A stretch of DNA of 64,000 nucleotides from Tetrapyrgos nigripes (lineage: Eukaryota; Basidiomycota; Agaricomycetes; Agaricales; Campanellaceae). Shown one piece after another: positions 1-13,513 of this stretch. The DNA lies in assembly GCA_013368315.1 (NCBI GenBank), contig JAACJM010000004.1:248001-312000 (forward strand), given 5' to 3'. The translations under genes and the position numbers were made by a program. Each line of letters opens with the position of its first letter. The stretch's first letter is position 1. The notes beneath the pieces are model-generated. The model did no database searches. It was not told where the DNA came from and was given only the letters and a program-made list of their open reading frames with translations.

Positions 1-241
1 CTTCTGCCAGCAGTGTCCGGGGTTGCCAGCTTTACAGCGCTTCATAGCCTCTACCTTCCCCAGATACTATATCTACCCTGCCCGCCTAGCTGCTCTGTCC
101 CTTTTGGCCCATCTCAACGGCCCTTTGGCGTCAGCGACACCTCATAAGTAGTTCCCAAATTCATCGAAGCGGACACAGTCTATTTTGCTTGGCCAAACTA
201 TTCTCCCTGTCCATGATCCTATCTTCACCTCGTCTTTCTCC

Positions 242-298
242 GTGAGTCACCCCATAATGCCTTCCGAATAATTTATTTACAAATACTGTTTCACACAG
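242..298 (+). other. Probable 5' UTR intron of the CBM21 gene
   Basis: A GTGAGT donor at 242 and a CACAG acceptor ending at 298 enclose 57 bases, a size typical of other introns in this window. The interval lies just before the ATG at 321, so it would be spliced from the leader. This is inferred from splice motifs alone. Confidence 0.4.
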
Positions 299-320
299 AT
301 CGTTTTTACCCGCCTCGTCC

Positions 321-2719
321 ATGATTGCAACTCTAAGCACCTCTTCGATCTCTATGTCTTCTACAAAGGACTTTAATGCTGCGGGAGCACCTCTTCCCTT
401 CGTCCCGCGTAGGGACTCGAGTACCCGGTCCAGGGTCACGCCTATCACTCCTTCCTCCCATCACAGAACGGGTTCCGTCAAGATCCATGTCCAACAGGCT
501 ACATCACCCAAAGAGGAAGAGGATCAGTCGTCGTCTTCATCTAGCTCGTCTTCAGGCTCCTCGACTGGTCACCATCACTCCTCTCGACCAAAGCGTATAC
601 GCGGCGTCCGAATCCCAATCCCCGAATCCTTCACTCCCTCTGTCGACTCTAACACCAAGACGGACGTGTATGCATTTCCTTCTAAGGTTGCAGAGGACGA
701 TTTAAAGCCTAGCGCAGTTGCCAAGGTTGAACAACCACTAGCTGCTGCGGCTGTTGCAACCCCTGTCCGCTTAAACCTTGAAGGAATCTCGACGCGAGCC
801 AAGTCTGCACCCTCTCCAATGTTGATGATGACCCCCATGCGAACCGAAACAAAATCCGCACCCATCGACACCCCTATTCCCTCCGTCCTACGCAAAAAGT
901 CTGGACAGTTGGTCAAACCGTCTCTGAAGACATCGAAAACTGCTTTCCAAGGAAGCCTTACCATCTCGACGACTAGGGGCCTCGCTTACACGAAGAGTGA
1001 GCCCGCAACGCCTACAGTCAAGGCCGTTCACTTCGACTCGCAGCTGGAGCATGTAAAGTTGTTCCTTGCTGAACAACGGCCGATAGCTGTCTCTCGAGAT
1101 GGAAGCCCGACAGACGAGACGAGTGGGACGGAGAGTGACTTTCCTTCTTGGATATACGGCGGGAAGAGTAATCCTAAGAAGAAGCTCATCATGGAAGTGG
1201 TCAACATGCCACCCTCGATAAACCTTCAGGCTGATATCGTCCTGGAAGAGCTCAAGCTTTCACCCGAAGGAAACAGTCTTATCGGCAGGGTACGAGTTCG
1301 CAACCTGGACTTCCAGAAGTGGGTTGCAGTTCGGTTCACCGTTGATTCGTGGCAGACGACCAGCGAGGTTACTGCCAAGTACGTGGAGTCGTGCCCTGAC
1401 AACATCGACATCTTTACGTTCGGTATCCGTCTTAACGACATGCTGGTTAGGATTGAGGAGAAGACGTTGGTGATGGCGCTTCGGTACCATGTAGGCGATC
1501 GGGAGATATGGGACAACAACTGGGGAGGCAACTACATCGTCAAGTTCTCCTGGGAGGCACTTCCTCCGCCACCGCCTCCTCCGGCAGCGGCTAGGTTCAG
1601 CAGCGGCGGGTCAGATTCAGGCAGTGATATAGGCGGTGATTTGAAGAGCAGGCTGGAGCAGGTCATTCAGAAGAGGGGGCAGAACTTGGAAGACGAAGAC
1701 AACCTTAGCCGTTGGGATAGGAACTTCAACTTCAAAAAGGCCGCCTCCTTCTCTGCTCGGTATGACATTGGCTCTCACTTCAAAAATCCCTGGCGACAGC
1801 CCTCTAGCGATCCTCAGCGCCATTCACGAATGCATTCACATCCTCACGTCAGTTCCATACCTTGGCCTGAACAGTCTACCGCCTCTACCAAACCCAAGCT
1901 CCCGAAAATCAAGCCCTCCTTAGGATCACCTCGCGCCGTAGACGACGATGAAATGTTCTGGCCTGCACCTCATGTTCCTTCTGATGTCGATCTCACTTCT
2001 CCGCCCGAGCAGCGAACGCATAGGAATCATACGCGAGGGTATTTCGATGTTAGCACGTTGGGCAACGGATCGGGAGTGAAGAGGACGCCTCCAGGATCTC
2101 GACGGTCCTCCTTTGCTGTTGGTGACGAAGATAATAAGGGTCAGTTGATGAGTTCGTCGAGGTCGTACTCCTTCCCTCCAGTTGACGGCAGTTCTTCGAG
2201 GATGAAGGGGGCAGGGTTGGGTATCACCACCACCCATCCTGAGTTGGAGAGTACGAGCGAGTCTAGCGCAACTTCTGATAGTTCGTCACTGTCTTCTCCT
2301 TCCGATGACTTGCTCTCAAGTGGTGCTACTGCTGTCAGCCCCGGGTCACCGAGCTCTGATCCTTTGAATCCGAAGACTTCATACAGCGAGTTTTTGGATA
2401 AGTGAGTATTTTTACGATGTCCATGGTTGACTTTGACTGATGATTCTTCAGGTTCTGCTTCTTTACTGGAGCAAACGAAAACCCATACTTCAACGTCCTT
2501 CCACCGGGTTCAGTATCCAGCTCACGCACTTCGTCGATGTCCAGTGACGATTTCATTTCGAAGCCTTCTCCTCGTATACACGATGCGCTGGTCACTCTAT
2601 TGAGCTCGCCACCACCTGGTGTTCTCCAGACCCGTGACGACAGTGCTATTCTCAGTGGATCTTCAACACCCGTTTCGAGCAGCTTCGGATCTAGATGCCC
2701 TACTCCTGTAGCGCATTAG
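321..2719 (+). CDS. CBM21-domain protein phosphatase 1 regulatory subunit
   Basis: Two exons are seen: 321 to about 2402, and a second from about 2452 to the TAG at 2717-2719, joined across a GTGAGT...TTCAG intron. The product is about 783 residues. A PP1-docking RVxF-type motif (KAVHF) sits near residue 234. It is followed by a carbohydrate-binding module 21 at about 295-415, containing the family's hallmark WDNNWGGNY stretch and a VRNLDFQKWVAVRF strand. The flanks are long, low-complexity and Ser/Pro-rich. In known relatives (yeast Gac1/Pig2, animal PPP1R3) this layout targets PP1 to glycogen and activates glycogen synthase. A second in-frame ATG at 354 is an alternative start. The role in glycogen control is inferred from the domain pair; substrate specificity cannot be read from the sequence. 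Confidence 0.88.
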
Positions 2720-5075
2720 ACTCGTTTGGCCTGTATCTTTATTAATTTTTTTCTTGTCTCCGCATGTCTGTGTATCTCCTCTTTTTCCCTGTCGCGACCA
2801 CAACAGTTCTGGGCGCCGCTATGATCCCTTTTCATTTCATATTCAATTTAATCGCATTCACGAATTTTTGGCCATTTCTGTTTCATGTTACCAAGCATAC
2901 CTTTTTCTCTTTGTTCCGTTTCATTTCATCTCTTGTCTTTGTGCAAGCTTTTTTCTCGCTTTTATCTGAGGAGAACTGGTCTGTCTTCTTCTGGTACTCT
3001 AGAAATTTGCTCGCATGGGTTTGGCAAACAATGGACACGTCTTTTATTTGGAACATCCTTCTCTGGTCGTCTTCGATCACTTTATCCCGTTCCCGTTCAT
3101 CCGACTCCTTTTCCTTGATCGTTAGAGTCCTCCGGTAGATTGATTCCTCCCGTATTTCACATCCCCTCGATCTTTTCTTAACCATTTTTCCCCTTTTGAT
3201 CCCGCATTCCGTCTCATCTCCCTTCATCTGTACTATTCTGATTTTGTACCTGTACCATATCGTCCTATTTCCTTATCCCTTTGTCTGTCTGCCTGTCTGT
3301 TTGCCTGTCGTTCTCAGCATTCTCTTCCCTTTCCTCCTCCTCCTAATCGGTCATCCACATACATATATGATATCATACTTGTAGATAGTCTTGTTTCTTT
3401 TTCTCTCTCTCTAAAATCTTAGATACTGCTCTAACGACCCTCGCCTCCTCTCCGCACCAAAAATACGACGATTCCATACTTTCAACCGCACATACATACA
3501 TACGGATACGGACATTTAACGCAATGTAACGCAACGACGACCCATACGCACGCACACCACGTACATACATACTGGTTATCTATTTTATTCAATATATTAT
3601 TCAACTTTTCATTGACAAGAGTCATCGACGTATCATTCTACGCAGTACTTATCCTATGCGTAGCGCCGTAGAGCATGGCTAAGATCATGAGATTGACTTC
3701 AGGCCCGCAGGAGTGGCAGAGTCTCCTAGGGATTTAACGATCCGATGCATTCCTTTCTTCTGTGTCTTCCCCGCGTAAAGCAGCTAGTATGCTAGACGGA
3801 TACAATGATTCCGGAGCTGCCATGGCAGCGAAGACAAAGTGTGTCTCCGCAGGACCTTCGAATTCCACCTGCAGATAGGGTGTAGGACGATAGGACGCTG
3901 ATATTTCAGGGCTTCAAAGTTACACAGTTGGTATCTAGTAGTCGTAGTAGAACTCAGACGAAGTAGATTTGAATTTGAGTTGGAACTGTGACTTAGGTTT
4001 ATGATGAGTCGTTACGATGAAGGGAAGCCTGAAGGAAGGAAGGAAGGAAGGAGCTATGCACGTAGACCCGGTAGCAGTAGTAGCAGTAGTAGCAATAGTA
4101 GGAAAATGCCACGTCCAGCAGTCAACGGTCCGTCATTAAATTTTCAAGTCGAAGATCATTGCGGTGGCTGTAATGTTCCGTGGTTCGGAACATTTCTGTG
4201 GGTAGTACCCAAGATTCGATGCTGAGCTTCATCAGAACTGGACAGGAGCATGATTCCAGGAGAATTACAGTTGAAGTTGCTATAGTGTATTCCGACTGAG
4301 TTCTTTGACAGATGTAGCTTGAGGCAGTGGCTCAGGGCTGTCGGTGCCAGTCGGTTGGAGTCGGTCGCCAGGTCTTTGCTGGCAAGTCTCATAGAATGTA
4401 TCATAGCCTCCGCCGCCACTTCTAGTTGTTCTGAATGTACAAAGTTGAGACCGGCGGTACCATCAATCAGCGCAAGGATCTGTGGGGAAGAGTGTATCAG
4501 TATGCTAGATGATGGTATGTACCTATACTGCTCCGAAAGTGATGGGCTTGTGGATACGCGCAAGCCGGTGCCATATGTGGTACTCAGTGCGGTGATTTAG
4601 AGGCAACCAATAGCGGGCAGATGGTATCTTTGAATGCTGATGACTGCATACTTCTACACCGTTGACTAGAGACTAGAGAACAGCTTGGCCAGGCGACTTT
4701 GATTGCCGCTTCAGGGCAGAGAGTCAGTAAATCACCTGTGCTTGTAGACATGAGCATTGAGTTATCTCGGAATCTTGGATGGCTTCGTGTCGACTTTCTT
4801 GGGATGCTGCTACTCTCTGCATGGCTGTGAGTCTTGAAGATGGTTTTTTTATTTGGTTTTTTTAATTTATTTTTATTTTTCACGCAGTCCCAACGTTAGC
4901 CAACTTAAAGCTTGAAGTGTACTTTTCCGGAGATACGAGGACAAGGCTGAGAATCACAGACGCAACAAGAAGAGAGCTATTTCCAGAGTTCAACGGTAAA
5001 ATGATTGGCTGTCATTTATTTGGCAACATCGTCTGGTTGTTTGGCAAAGCCTTCCACACTGCTTCCCCGACTACG
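2720..5075. other. Long region without a supported gene (CBM21 3' UTR, simple repeats, TIP-gene promoter)
   Basis: No reading frame here shows family similarity or a plausible exon chain. The first part (2720 to about 3600) is pyrimidine-rich and probably 3' UTR or spacer. Low-complexity tracts include CTGTCTGC-type repeats near 3285-3310, a GGAA run near 4028-4050, GTAGCA triplets at about 4070-4100 and T-rich sequence at about 4845-4880. Short opposing open frames at 4156-4600 overlap each other and look like chance. No convincing tRNA was recognised by eye. Confidence 0.5.
4028..4102. repeat. Simple-sequence repeats (GGAA tetranucleotide, then GTAGCA/GTAGTA triplets)
   Basis: The sequence shows a run of GGAAGGAA units near 4030-4050, followed within 30 bases by a run of AGTAGCAGTAGT triplets to about 4100. 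They lie in a gene-free stretch and are probably neutral microsatellites. Confidence 0.7.
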
Positions 5076-7794
5076 ATGAACGGACGATGTAGGACTCTTC
5101 TTTCATTATGCATAATACCTATTCTTTCGCAAGTACACGCTATTTCATGGCCGTTCTCACCGAAACACATTAGTGGGAAGGGTTTGGTTGACGCTGGTGC
5201 TATGGGTTTAACGGGATCTGACAGAGTTATTGCTTATGGTGACTTTAATGAGGACCAATTGTAAGCAGGACGTGTCTTGTTCACTTTTGAGACATTAACC
5301 TTCTTGTCTAAAGCTTAGATGTGTTGATGCTGGATGAAGACCGCCGTACATTGACGGTATTTCTGTGGAATCACGGTAAAACACGTACTACTCAAGGGTG
5401 TCACTATGACCGCTAAACTCGATGCTTTCACCTAGACGAATTCCTGTTTAAACGCTCGACATCTTTCAAGCATGGTGGTGATGTCTACAATGTCGTTCCA
5501 GGGGACTTTACGCATTCTGGCAAACTGGATTTGTTAATTATGAGCAAGAGTCAAAGCACTGGTTATCTGGATTTGACAGTATACCCTGCGCTACCTGGAG
5601 ATGGTTTTGGTGTGTCTTGGAACGTTACATTATTCCTCTAAGTCTAATTGTTGCGTGTTAGACGTGTCCCACCCTATCTCTGTCTCAGCATCTTCACTTT
5701 CTCAACCTATACCCATTGATTTGGACGGAGATATGAAAATCGACCTCCTCGGGATGACACCCTCTTCTCAAAGCAGTACGCGCTCAATATTTCAGGCTTG
5801 GAAGAATGTATGGAACGCGTCAGAGCCAAACTCGCCTCTGTTGAAAGTGTGCGCCGGTTTCGTTCGTTGGAATGCGCCAATATGCTTAAATCTTAATCTA
5901 GGGATGAACCTTCATTCCATGGATCACAATGTGCCCTTTCTAATCCTCACAGCAACGCCGTGGTCGATTTGGATGGAGATTGCCTTGCCGGTACGTGGTT
6001 TTTGAGTGTAAACATGCTCCTCTTTGAATGACCTCTCGCAGATGTATTCCTTGTCTGCGATGATGGAAATGGAGTGAAGTACTTTCAAGTATGGATCAAC
6101 AACAAGGACCAAGGATTCAAACTTGTACAAGAGAACACTCTCCCGCCCGGCGTGCAATCCATATCTTTTGCTGATGTTGGTGAGTGGGTCTTGACCTATT
6201 TTATTCTCCGCTCTAACTTGGCGACAACTCTTTTCCTTCTTCTAGATCGTGATGGAACCATTGACATGGTCTTCCCTACCTGCTCCTCAGTCTCAAATTC
6301 AGGCGTTGGCTCCGACTGTTCAATTAACATCGCATACAACCAACAACTACCCTTATGCTCTTCATCCGACATCCAATCAGGTAAACGAGGATGTCGTTCT
6401 CCCGAAGATCTCTGTGTTGCAGACCCCGATTTCAAGTTCGACCTTTCAGGCGATAACGATGTACGTATATACACCTATTTTATACCGCTGCGTAGTTTCA
6501 TACTGATGAGTCCTGTTACACAGGCCTTTGTAAGAATACCTCTGTCTACAATCATCCCTGGGTCCCCTGCACCATCTCTACTCGTCCAAGACACAACCTT
6601 CACACCTCCGATCCCTCTGTCCATTAAGCTAGGAGACGCCAACCTTGACGGATTCCCTGATTTATTCTTCGTGGTATCCACTTCTCGAGGGAATACCCCG
6701 AAACTCGTATACTCTGTCCCATGTGGACAAGGTGTCCCTGGATGCGCGGCAAACGGGACAGGAAGACGAGGATGGCAAGTTGTTGGAAATAAAGGCACAG
6801 AGTCATTGGAAGCGGTGAAGGACGCGAGAGGAGTGGCGTTTATTGATATGGATGAGGATGTAGGTTCATTTTTTCTATATTCACTCTCTCGCATATACTG
6901 ATCATCTCGCTACAGGGTACTCTCGACATGATGGTCCAACGTACCGGAGCAAGTGGAGCAGGCAAAATTCTTTTTGTGCAAAACAACTTCTATTACGATG
7001 CGTTTTTCCTCAAGGCTATTGGTATGCACTCGTTCATTCTATCTAAAATTTACGTCTTCTTTGCTAATGCTAGTGCGTCCGGCAGTGTTGAATGGAGCTT
7101 GCAATAACGGTTGGTGTTACGCTGAAGATGGGACCAAATATCATGTGTGTGGAATGATTTGTGACTGCTGACGTCTTGCTCATGCTGATACATGTCTTTC
7201 GCTTCATTTCAGCCTTTCGGTGTGAGCTATTCGGGTGCATCGTATAAGTATACTATCTTAGATACCTCTGGTCGCCGTTCAGCAGCACAAGGTCTGTCTT
7301 TAAACCTATAATCCTTTACACACCACTGACTCCTCTGAACACTACACACAGTCGGCCAACTCCCTCAAACATCCTACCACTCCCTTCAATCCCCCTACTC
7401 CTTCTTCGGTCTCGGCCGTACAAACAACTACATCGAAAACCTTTTTGTCGGATCAACGATGCATAATAAAGATCATTTTATCAACATGGAAGGAGTAATA
7501 CCCAACTCCAAAGTCGTGATCTTACCCTCGACAAAAGAAGGCGAAGCTTGGAAGAGGGAATTGTTTTTGAGACCTGGAGAATGGATTCCTTGGGTTACGT
7601 TGACGGTTGTTGCGGGTACAATTATCTTGGCGGTTATTGTGCTTGTGCTTCATTTGAATGAGAAGGTATGTCGTGTTCTCTGGACTGTTGTTGGGAGACC
7701 GGTGGCTAACTTTTTCTGCGTTCCTGCCCTGCAGAGAGAGGACGAGCTGGAGCGGAGAAGAGCGTCTCATCATATCAATTTCGATGCTCTGTAG
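5076..7794 (+). CDS. FG-GAP repeat type I membrane protein, TIP/ITFG1 family
   Basis: A multi-exon gene of about a dozen short exons. The start at 5076 gives a hydrophobic signal peptide (MNGRCRTLLSLCIIPILS...). Repeated calcium-loop motifs of FG-GAP beta-propeller type follow: GDFNEDQFLDVL (created by splicing about 5260 to 5314), GDFTHSGKLDLL, DLDGDMKIDLLG, DLDGDCLADVF, DRDGTIDMVF, GDANLDGFPDLFF and DMDEDGTLDMM. A cysteine-bearing region and a single transmembrane helix (WVTLTVVAGTIILAVIVLVLH) come near the C terminus, with a short charged tail ending at 7794. This layout matches the T-cell immunomodulatory protein/ITFG1 family (fungal Lnk-type proteins). The extracytoplasmic propeller is anchored in the secretory pathway. 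Its molecular role in fungi is not established. Exon 4/5 junctions near 5845-5905 are the least certain. Confidence 0.85.
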
Positions 7795-7981
7795 GCTAAG
7801 GCTAGCACGCTAGTTGATACATATACAGCTTAGTATTGGGTTTATCACAGTCCCAGAGCTACACTTGCATAATGTATACTACGAGTTACATTCCACTTTG
7901 TAAATATAATAGTCCGACTCCTAGGGTGTATGTACATCCAAGTGTTCCTTGAAACTTGAGTTCAACTTTACCGACAATGCC

Positions 7982-9740
7982 TCAAGCTCCTTCAGATTTG
8001 TGACTGGAAAGCACGCTCTTCACGTATCTTTTCCCAGCTCTCTTGAGCAGAGCTTTCCTCCCCATCCCACGGACATCGACATAAATCAAAGCAACATTCC
8101 GAGCGGTTCCAGTCATGTATGTCGAGGACTGAGCGGCTTCTGCTCCATACCTGTACGTTAAATTGGGTTTAGTAAAAAGGTCAATTACAGCAAGCAAACG
8201 TAGAAAGAGAGAATCCGAGACACTAAAAAGGCAGATAAAAAGGGGAACAAACTCACTTATGCCCAACAACAGCAGTAATATTCTTCTCCCCAGACTCGAG
8301 CAACTTGTGAATAGACTCGTCAATTGTGCTCAGGATCATGTCTGCGGATAGAATCACTCGAGCTTTTGTATCCAGTTTACGGGGAGGAAGGGGAGGTCCT
8401 AATCCCGAAGATGACGAGCTCGCTGTAGTGATCGTAGGAGGCTGAGGCGAAGGAGACCGACGAGGAGGAAGTCCCGGTTTTCCATCTGGATTTACCGCAA
8501 GATTAGGGTTACTAGAGTAGGGAGGTGGTGCATTCGCGCTCGCGCTCGTGGTTGCACCAACGGTGCCGAGGGTGATACCACTTGTCCCAGCCCCAGCTCC
8601 AGAAGCATAAGCAGCAGCAGGACTCATCGTCGTCTTCTTCCCCTTGCCCTTATTCCCGCTCACGACTTTCTCGATCATTCCATCTATGATTTTGAGTGTT
8701 TTGGAACTGACTTGGGCAGCTTGGGTAGAGACGGCGTGGACGTTGGCGAGGTTTTTGCGGGTTCGTTCAGAGGTGAGGAAGACGGGAGGGGCGGGTGAGT
8801 TTGTGCCGGACGCTGGGCTTGAGCCTGAACCTGAAGCTGTGGATCCTGATGCACCTGGTGTACCAGGTGTAGAGGGAGCAGATGTACCGGGTTTAGAATG
8901 CTTGACGTAGTAATTGGTAGCACCGGATATAACGTTGACCAAAAGGTTGGTGCTTGCTGAGATACCGTAGCTATCGAGACACAAATGTCAATATCGACTT
9001 CAGAATATGGATGTATGCACCTACCTAACAAGCGTTGCACCCGTCGTCATCCAATTCTGATCCTCTTTCGGAATAGTCCTCGCAAACGCCTCGATAGCAG
9101 TCTCCGTATGCTCACTCCTCTCTGGAATCTCGATAATAACCGGATCCTTCTCGTGCCCCTTTTCAGCTAAAGCCGGGTCTTCGTTCACTTTAAGCTTGCG
9201 TTCAACCTCTCCGACAACTTCATTCGTATCCTCGTTAACCAATACAAGTTGCCCTCGTATCCGACTATCATTTGGTCCATCGCGGTTATACAAAATCTTC
9301 TCAGATGGTTGAGAAGATATGGGAGAGATGGAGGAGTCTTCAGAGACTCCATGGAAATCAGCATATTGGGATAGGATGCTCTCAAAAGTCTCCAAATCTT
9401 CCTGTTCGTGAAGAGGGATTCCACCACCGAGGAAGTGGGAAGAGAAGGAGACGGTGAGGTGGAGTTCGGTAGGGTCTGCGTATGATCCTTGGAGGACGTA
9501 GCTTCGTCCATTAGAGTTGATGGATTTTACGGTGATGACTCGACCTGGATCCAGAGGGACTTCAATTTGGTTAATACGGAGGACGAGAAATACGTCGCGT
9601 TCTAGAGATTGTTTGGCTGTAGCGGACAGAGTGACGCATTCCAGTACAAGTGCGCCATGTTCTGTACTACCTGGGGTCGTCAATGAGGCGTTGGAGAGTG
9701 TCAGAAGCACAAAAGCTTGATCAGGCTGCTCTGCGGCCAT
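7982..9740 (-). CDS. Spartin-like protein with senescence domain
   Basis: Three exons fit: 9740-9025, 8970-8257 and 8150-7982. The joins restore TLVSYGISAST and VVGHKYGAEAAQ. The product is about 530 residues. The N-terminal part is a beta-rich region. The C-terminal part has the senescence/spartin pattern: a Gly/Ala-rich amphipathic segment (SYGISASTNLLVNVISG), then RTRKNLANVHAVSTQAAQVS, and a final block with TGTARNVALIYVDVRG. A low-complexity Pro/Ser/Gly linker (polyproline PPLPPRK) separates the halves. Known members (spartin, plant ERD7/EDR) associate with lipid droplets or membranes; the N-terminal MIT domain of animal spartin is not evident. ATG 9740 was chosen as the start; an in-frame ATG at 9779 would add 13 residues. 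Confidence 0.8.
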
Positions 9741-10120
9741 GGTGAAGTATGAAGGAAAGATACTGCGGACATACAGCAATCATAACTTAAGTATAAGTAA
9801 AGTGATGAATGATGTCAGAGTGGACTTGGCATTACTGCCGATATTGGTTGTGAGGAGCTGCAACCAGGCACTCACTCGCTTGCGTCGATTCAGACACAGA
9901 ACATAAAAAACAGTAGATTCATAAACAAGTCATCAGAACATAGTAATCGTACGAGAGGGTACACAAGACGGGGATATACAGGCATACAGACTGAGACATA
10001 CAAAACAGGAAGAGAGACGAATAGACTGTACCTAAACACATATACCAGACGGGAAGAGGAACAGTACAGAAGTGGGTAAAGAACACGAGAAGAAGAAATC
10101 AAAAGGACAACAAACAGCTT

Positions 10121-13100
10121 TCACAGCTCATCGTCAGTGACCTCCTCTCCTCTCTTTTTCCTTGCCATACGCTCCTTCTTGAGCTTCCTGGCTTCTGCTG
10201 ATGTGAGTTTCTTCGCCTTCTTATTCTCAATCTTGTTGCCCATAGCATCGTATTGATCGTCTTCTTCACCGGCGCCCTTGTCGATACGGGGACCAGATCC
10301 TTGTCCCTCGACCCAGTTGTGGCCGGAAGCCTCAAGACGTCCGTCACGCATGGCCCAGACTCTGTTAAAAGCGGTGATCAGTTACCGCGTAGAGAAATTA
10401 GAGATATGAGACACTCACTCCTTGCACAGAGATTCGGAGAAGTCTCGGTTGTGGGTAATGATAAGGACACCACCCTCGAACACCTTGAGAGCGCCGATAA
10501 GAGCAGCGAGTGATTCACGATCAAGGTAGTCTATTAAACATAGTCAGCATCAAACAAACTGCCATATAGCAAAAAGATACGCACTAGTGGGCTCATCCAT
10601 ACAGATGACGTGGGGACGACGCCAAGTTGCAGCACCGAGGACAATCTTGACCTTCTGACCACCAGACAAACCCCTCATGGTGTTGTGTGACACAAACTCG
10701 GGCTCAAGACCAAAGTCGGCAAAGTGCTTCTCAATCTCCCTACGAACAAGGGGACGGAGGAGACCGAGACGTTGAGCCTCACGGGTGTCGACTTCGAGGA
10801 CCTTCTTCTCGAAACCACGCTTGACAAGGTCATCACGGGGCATCCAGATGTTCTCAGAGGAGGAGAGTCCCTTGAAGGAAACTTCATACTCGTACGACTG
10901 CTTCAACTTCTTCCTCGCAATAATCTCATCGATCAACCTCTTCTGACCTTCGACGACGACGACACCTCCCTCTTTCATCTTCTTCTCTTCTTCCTCGGAG
11001 ATCTGGCGGTTAGCCTTGGTCATTTCCTCCATATCTTCACCAGTCTGGTAACGCCATAACATGTATTCCAGAGGAGTCTTGTCGAGGTGGTGATCGATGT
11101 GGTGGAAAGCGTGCTGAGCGACGTAACCAATGACCAAGTTGGGGTGCTTCCAGATCTCACCACCCTTGTTGGCCTCCATGTCACCGATGAGGAGCTTGAC
11201 GAGGGTGGATTTACCGGAACCGTTGGGGCCGAGGACAGCGACACGGGAAGAAAGGGAGACTTGGAGAGTAATGTCGTAGAGTTGCTGGACGGGTTGGGTG
11301 GGGTACTGGAAGCCAACCTGACGCATCTTGAGCAAACTCTTCTCCTTGGTCTTGACACCTTCGAGGAGAGGAGGGTCAGGGAACTTGAACTGATAGTCGT
11401 CAGCGGCCTCAAGGGTGTAGTAAGACTTGGCCTCAGGAACTTGCTTGACGAAGTGCTCAAGGTTACCACGGTATCTCCTGAGCTTGAAGCGGTTCAAGTG
11501 GAGAACATCGGTGATGGTGTTGTTCAAGAAGCCGGAGTCGTGTGAGACGATGACTGTAGAGAAAATCGTTTAGACAAGGATTCAAAAATCATTAGAAGGA
11601 ACAACATACTGGAAGTGCAGGTCTTGAGGCTGGTGAGGTAGTTCTCCAACCAGGCAACGTTGACGACATCAAGATGGTTAGTGGGCTCATCGAGCAAGAG
11701 AATGTCGGCCTTGAAGAGCATAGCCCTGGCGAGAGCGAGCTTCATCTTCCAACCACCGGAGAGACTGCCAATGGCTTGTTTTTGACGTTCATCGGAGAAG
11801 CCGACGGATGCCAAAGTCTCCTTGATCTCGGCCTCGTCAGCCTGGACACGCGTGTCGGAAAGAATGAACTCGAGGACAGAGGTGTCGGCTTCGGAGCCGT
11901 CAATGTCGTGCTCGACGTAGAAAGTCCTGACTTCATCGGGGGAGGGGAAGCCTTCAACCTGGCCATTGGTGATGGCACGCATGAGGGTGGACTTTCCGGT
12001 ACCATTCTTACCGCACAGACCGTAACGGTGGCCACGCTTGAGACGAAGAGTAGCGGTGTTGAGCAAGATCTTGGCACCGTAAGCCAAAGAGAACTGGCAG
12101 TTGCAAAGGTCTTCACCCTCTTCCTCATCCTCGAGAACCTCCTCGTCCTCAAGATCATCACTGGCAGAGCGAACGACCCACTCGCGAGTGACGAGAACGG
12201 GATCGGGAGTGGAGGCAGCAAAACCAATGTAAGGAGCAAGGGTCTCCCACTCGGGAACGTCAAAGTTCTTGTTGTTGGACATGTTGGCAGCCAAAGCGGA
12301 AGCGTAGGTGACAGCGACGTGGCTGGTAGAAACCTCACCGCCAAGCTTCTTGTAGCTAGCAACGAGGATGTTCGTGAGCTGAGCGGGCTCGGCCTGCTTG
12401 AGAGCAGGAAGGTCAGACCCATCGCTGGAGGCAGGAACCTCTCCAACTTGACGGAGAGTGTTGATGGCCTTGCCAACGACACCACGAGCTTCGGGGTCAC
12501 CAATGGTAGTCTCGACCTTGATGAGGCCGGGGAGTAGCTTGGGAATGAAAGGTCGGACAGTGGCAGCATTGTCGACGAGTTTGGACATGTTGTCGACGAT
12601 GCTAAATAATGAGATATTAGTCAAGTAACTTTTGAAGAATGACAAATGCAACGTACACAGCAACCTTACGCTTCGTAGCGGTCAACTTCTCGTTGAGACC
12701 ACGAGACAGAAGGGGAACCATGAGAGAAAGGGTAGCGGAATCTACTTCGGAAACGAATGTGGTAGCCGAGAGGAGGGCGATGGTATTAGGCACCTCCTCA
12801 ACGGGATTAATCAGAGCCTTGATAAGAGCAGGAATAAAACGTTCAATGTCCTTGTTCGACACCAGAGCGGTGGCCTTCGTAAGCGAATCACGAGCAGCCT
12901 TCTTCACGTCGGCCTTGGTGTCCCAGATGGCTTCGGAGAGAACGGGGATGATCTCAGGCATGAGACGAGCCATCTGTACTGGGGCACTAACGACCAACTG
13001 GTTGAGGACAACCAGGGAGCCGGTCTTGACTTGCCATTTGCCGGCAGTTTTGATTTCGTGAAGAAGAGCTGGAAGGATGAGGGCAGTGGCCCATGGGTTC

Positions 13101-13513
13101 ATAGAAGCAGCGAATACCCGCACTGCCTCAACTGCTACAGTCTTGGGTGCAGGCATCTTGTCGGCGAATGTTTCGAGGAGAGCGGCGTAGATGCCGGAAG
13201 AGATGAATGTGGGTTCGAGAGCTTTCACAGCTCCATTTTTGGCGAGAGCAAGGACTGCCTCCGCTGCACCCTCACGGGCGGCAGGGGATTTTTTGTCGGC
13301 GAGCGCCTTGAGGACTGCGGCCTGGAATCCAGCGGACTCGAGGGCAGAAGGACCTTCTTTTGCGGCGACAGCAGTTAAGTGAGAAACAGCTGCCTCGCGC
13401 GCAGCCTTGTCGGCGACGAAAAGGGCAGAGACATCGACTTGACCGTCAACGGGAGCTTTGAGAGAAGCGGGGTTGGGGATAGAAGCAGGAGCGGTAGCAG
13501 TTGCGGCGGGCAT
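10121..13513 (-). CDS. TEF3: Translation elongation factor 3 (eEF3), tandem ABC ATPase
   Basis: Five exons (about 13513-12657, 12601-11611, 11558-10585, 10530-10422 and 10363-10121) give about 1,050 residues, the normal eEF3 length. The N-terminal HEAT-repeat region is followed by ABC1 with Walker [10 protein letters not shown], signature [12 protein letters not shown] and Walker [16 protein letters not shown]2 carries Walker [10 protein letters not shown], an inserted chromodomain-like segment ([19 protein letters not shown]), signature [11 protein letters not shown] and the DEPTNYLD join. The C terminus is Lys-rich ([19 protein letters not shown]), as in yeast eEF3, where it contacts ribosomes. 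eEF3 releases E-site tRNA and is essential and fungus-specific. The splice at 12657/12601 restores the conserved KVAVIVDNM. Confidence 0.96.

Noticed and set aside
2754..3384. Hydrophobic open frames after the CBM21 gene
   Set aside because: T-rich 3' UTR sequence encodes Phe/Leu runs in several frames; no start context, splice sites or family features.
3660..3860. Possible tRNA in gene-free sequence
   Set aside because: No cloverleaf with a consistent acceptor stem and T-loop GTTCRA could be drawn by eye; a tRNAscan-SE run would settle it.
4156..4600. Overlapping open frames of 93 (+) and 135 (-) codons
   Set aside because: They oppose each other, lack family features or exon partners and lie in repeat-bearing intergenic sequence.
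11020..13382. Long open frames antisense or frame-shifted to eEF3 (up to 287 codons)
   Set aside because: They are shadows of the highly codon-biased eEF3 exons and have biased, repetitive composition.
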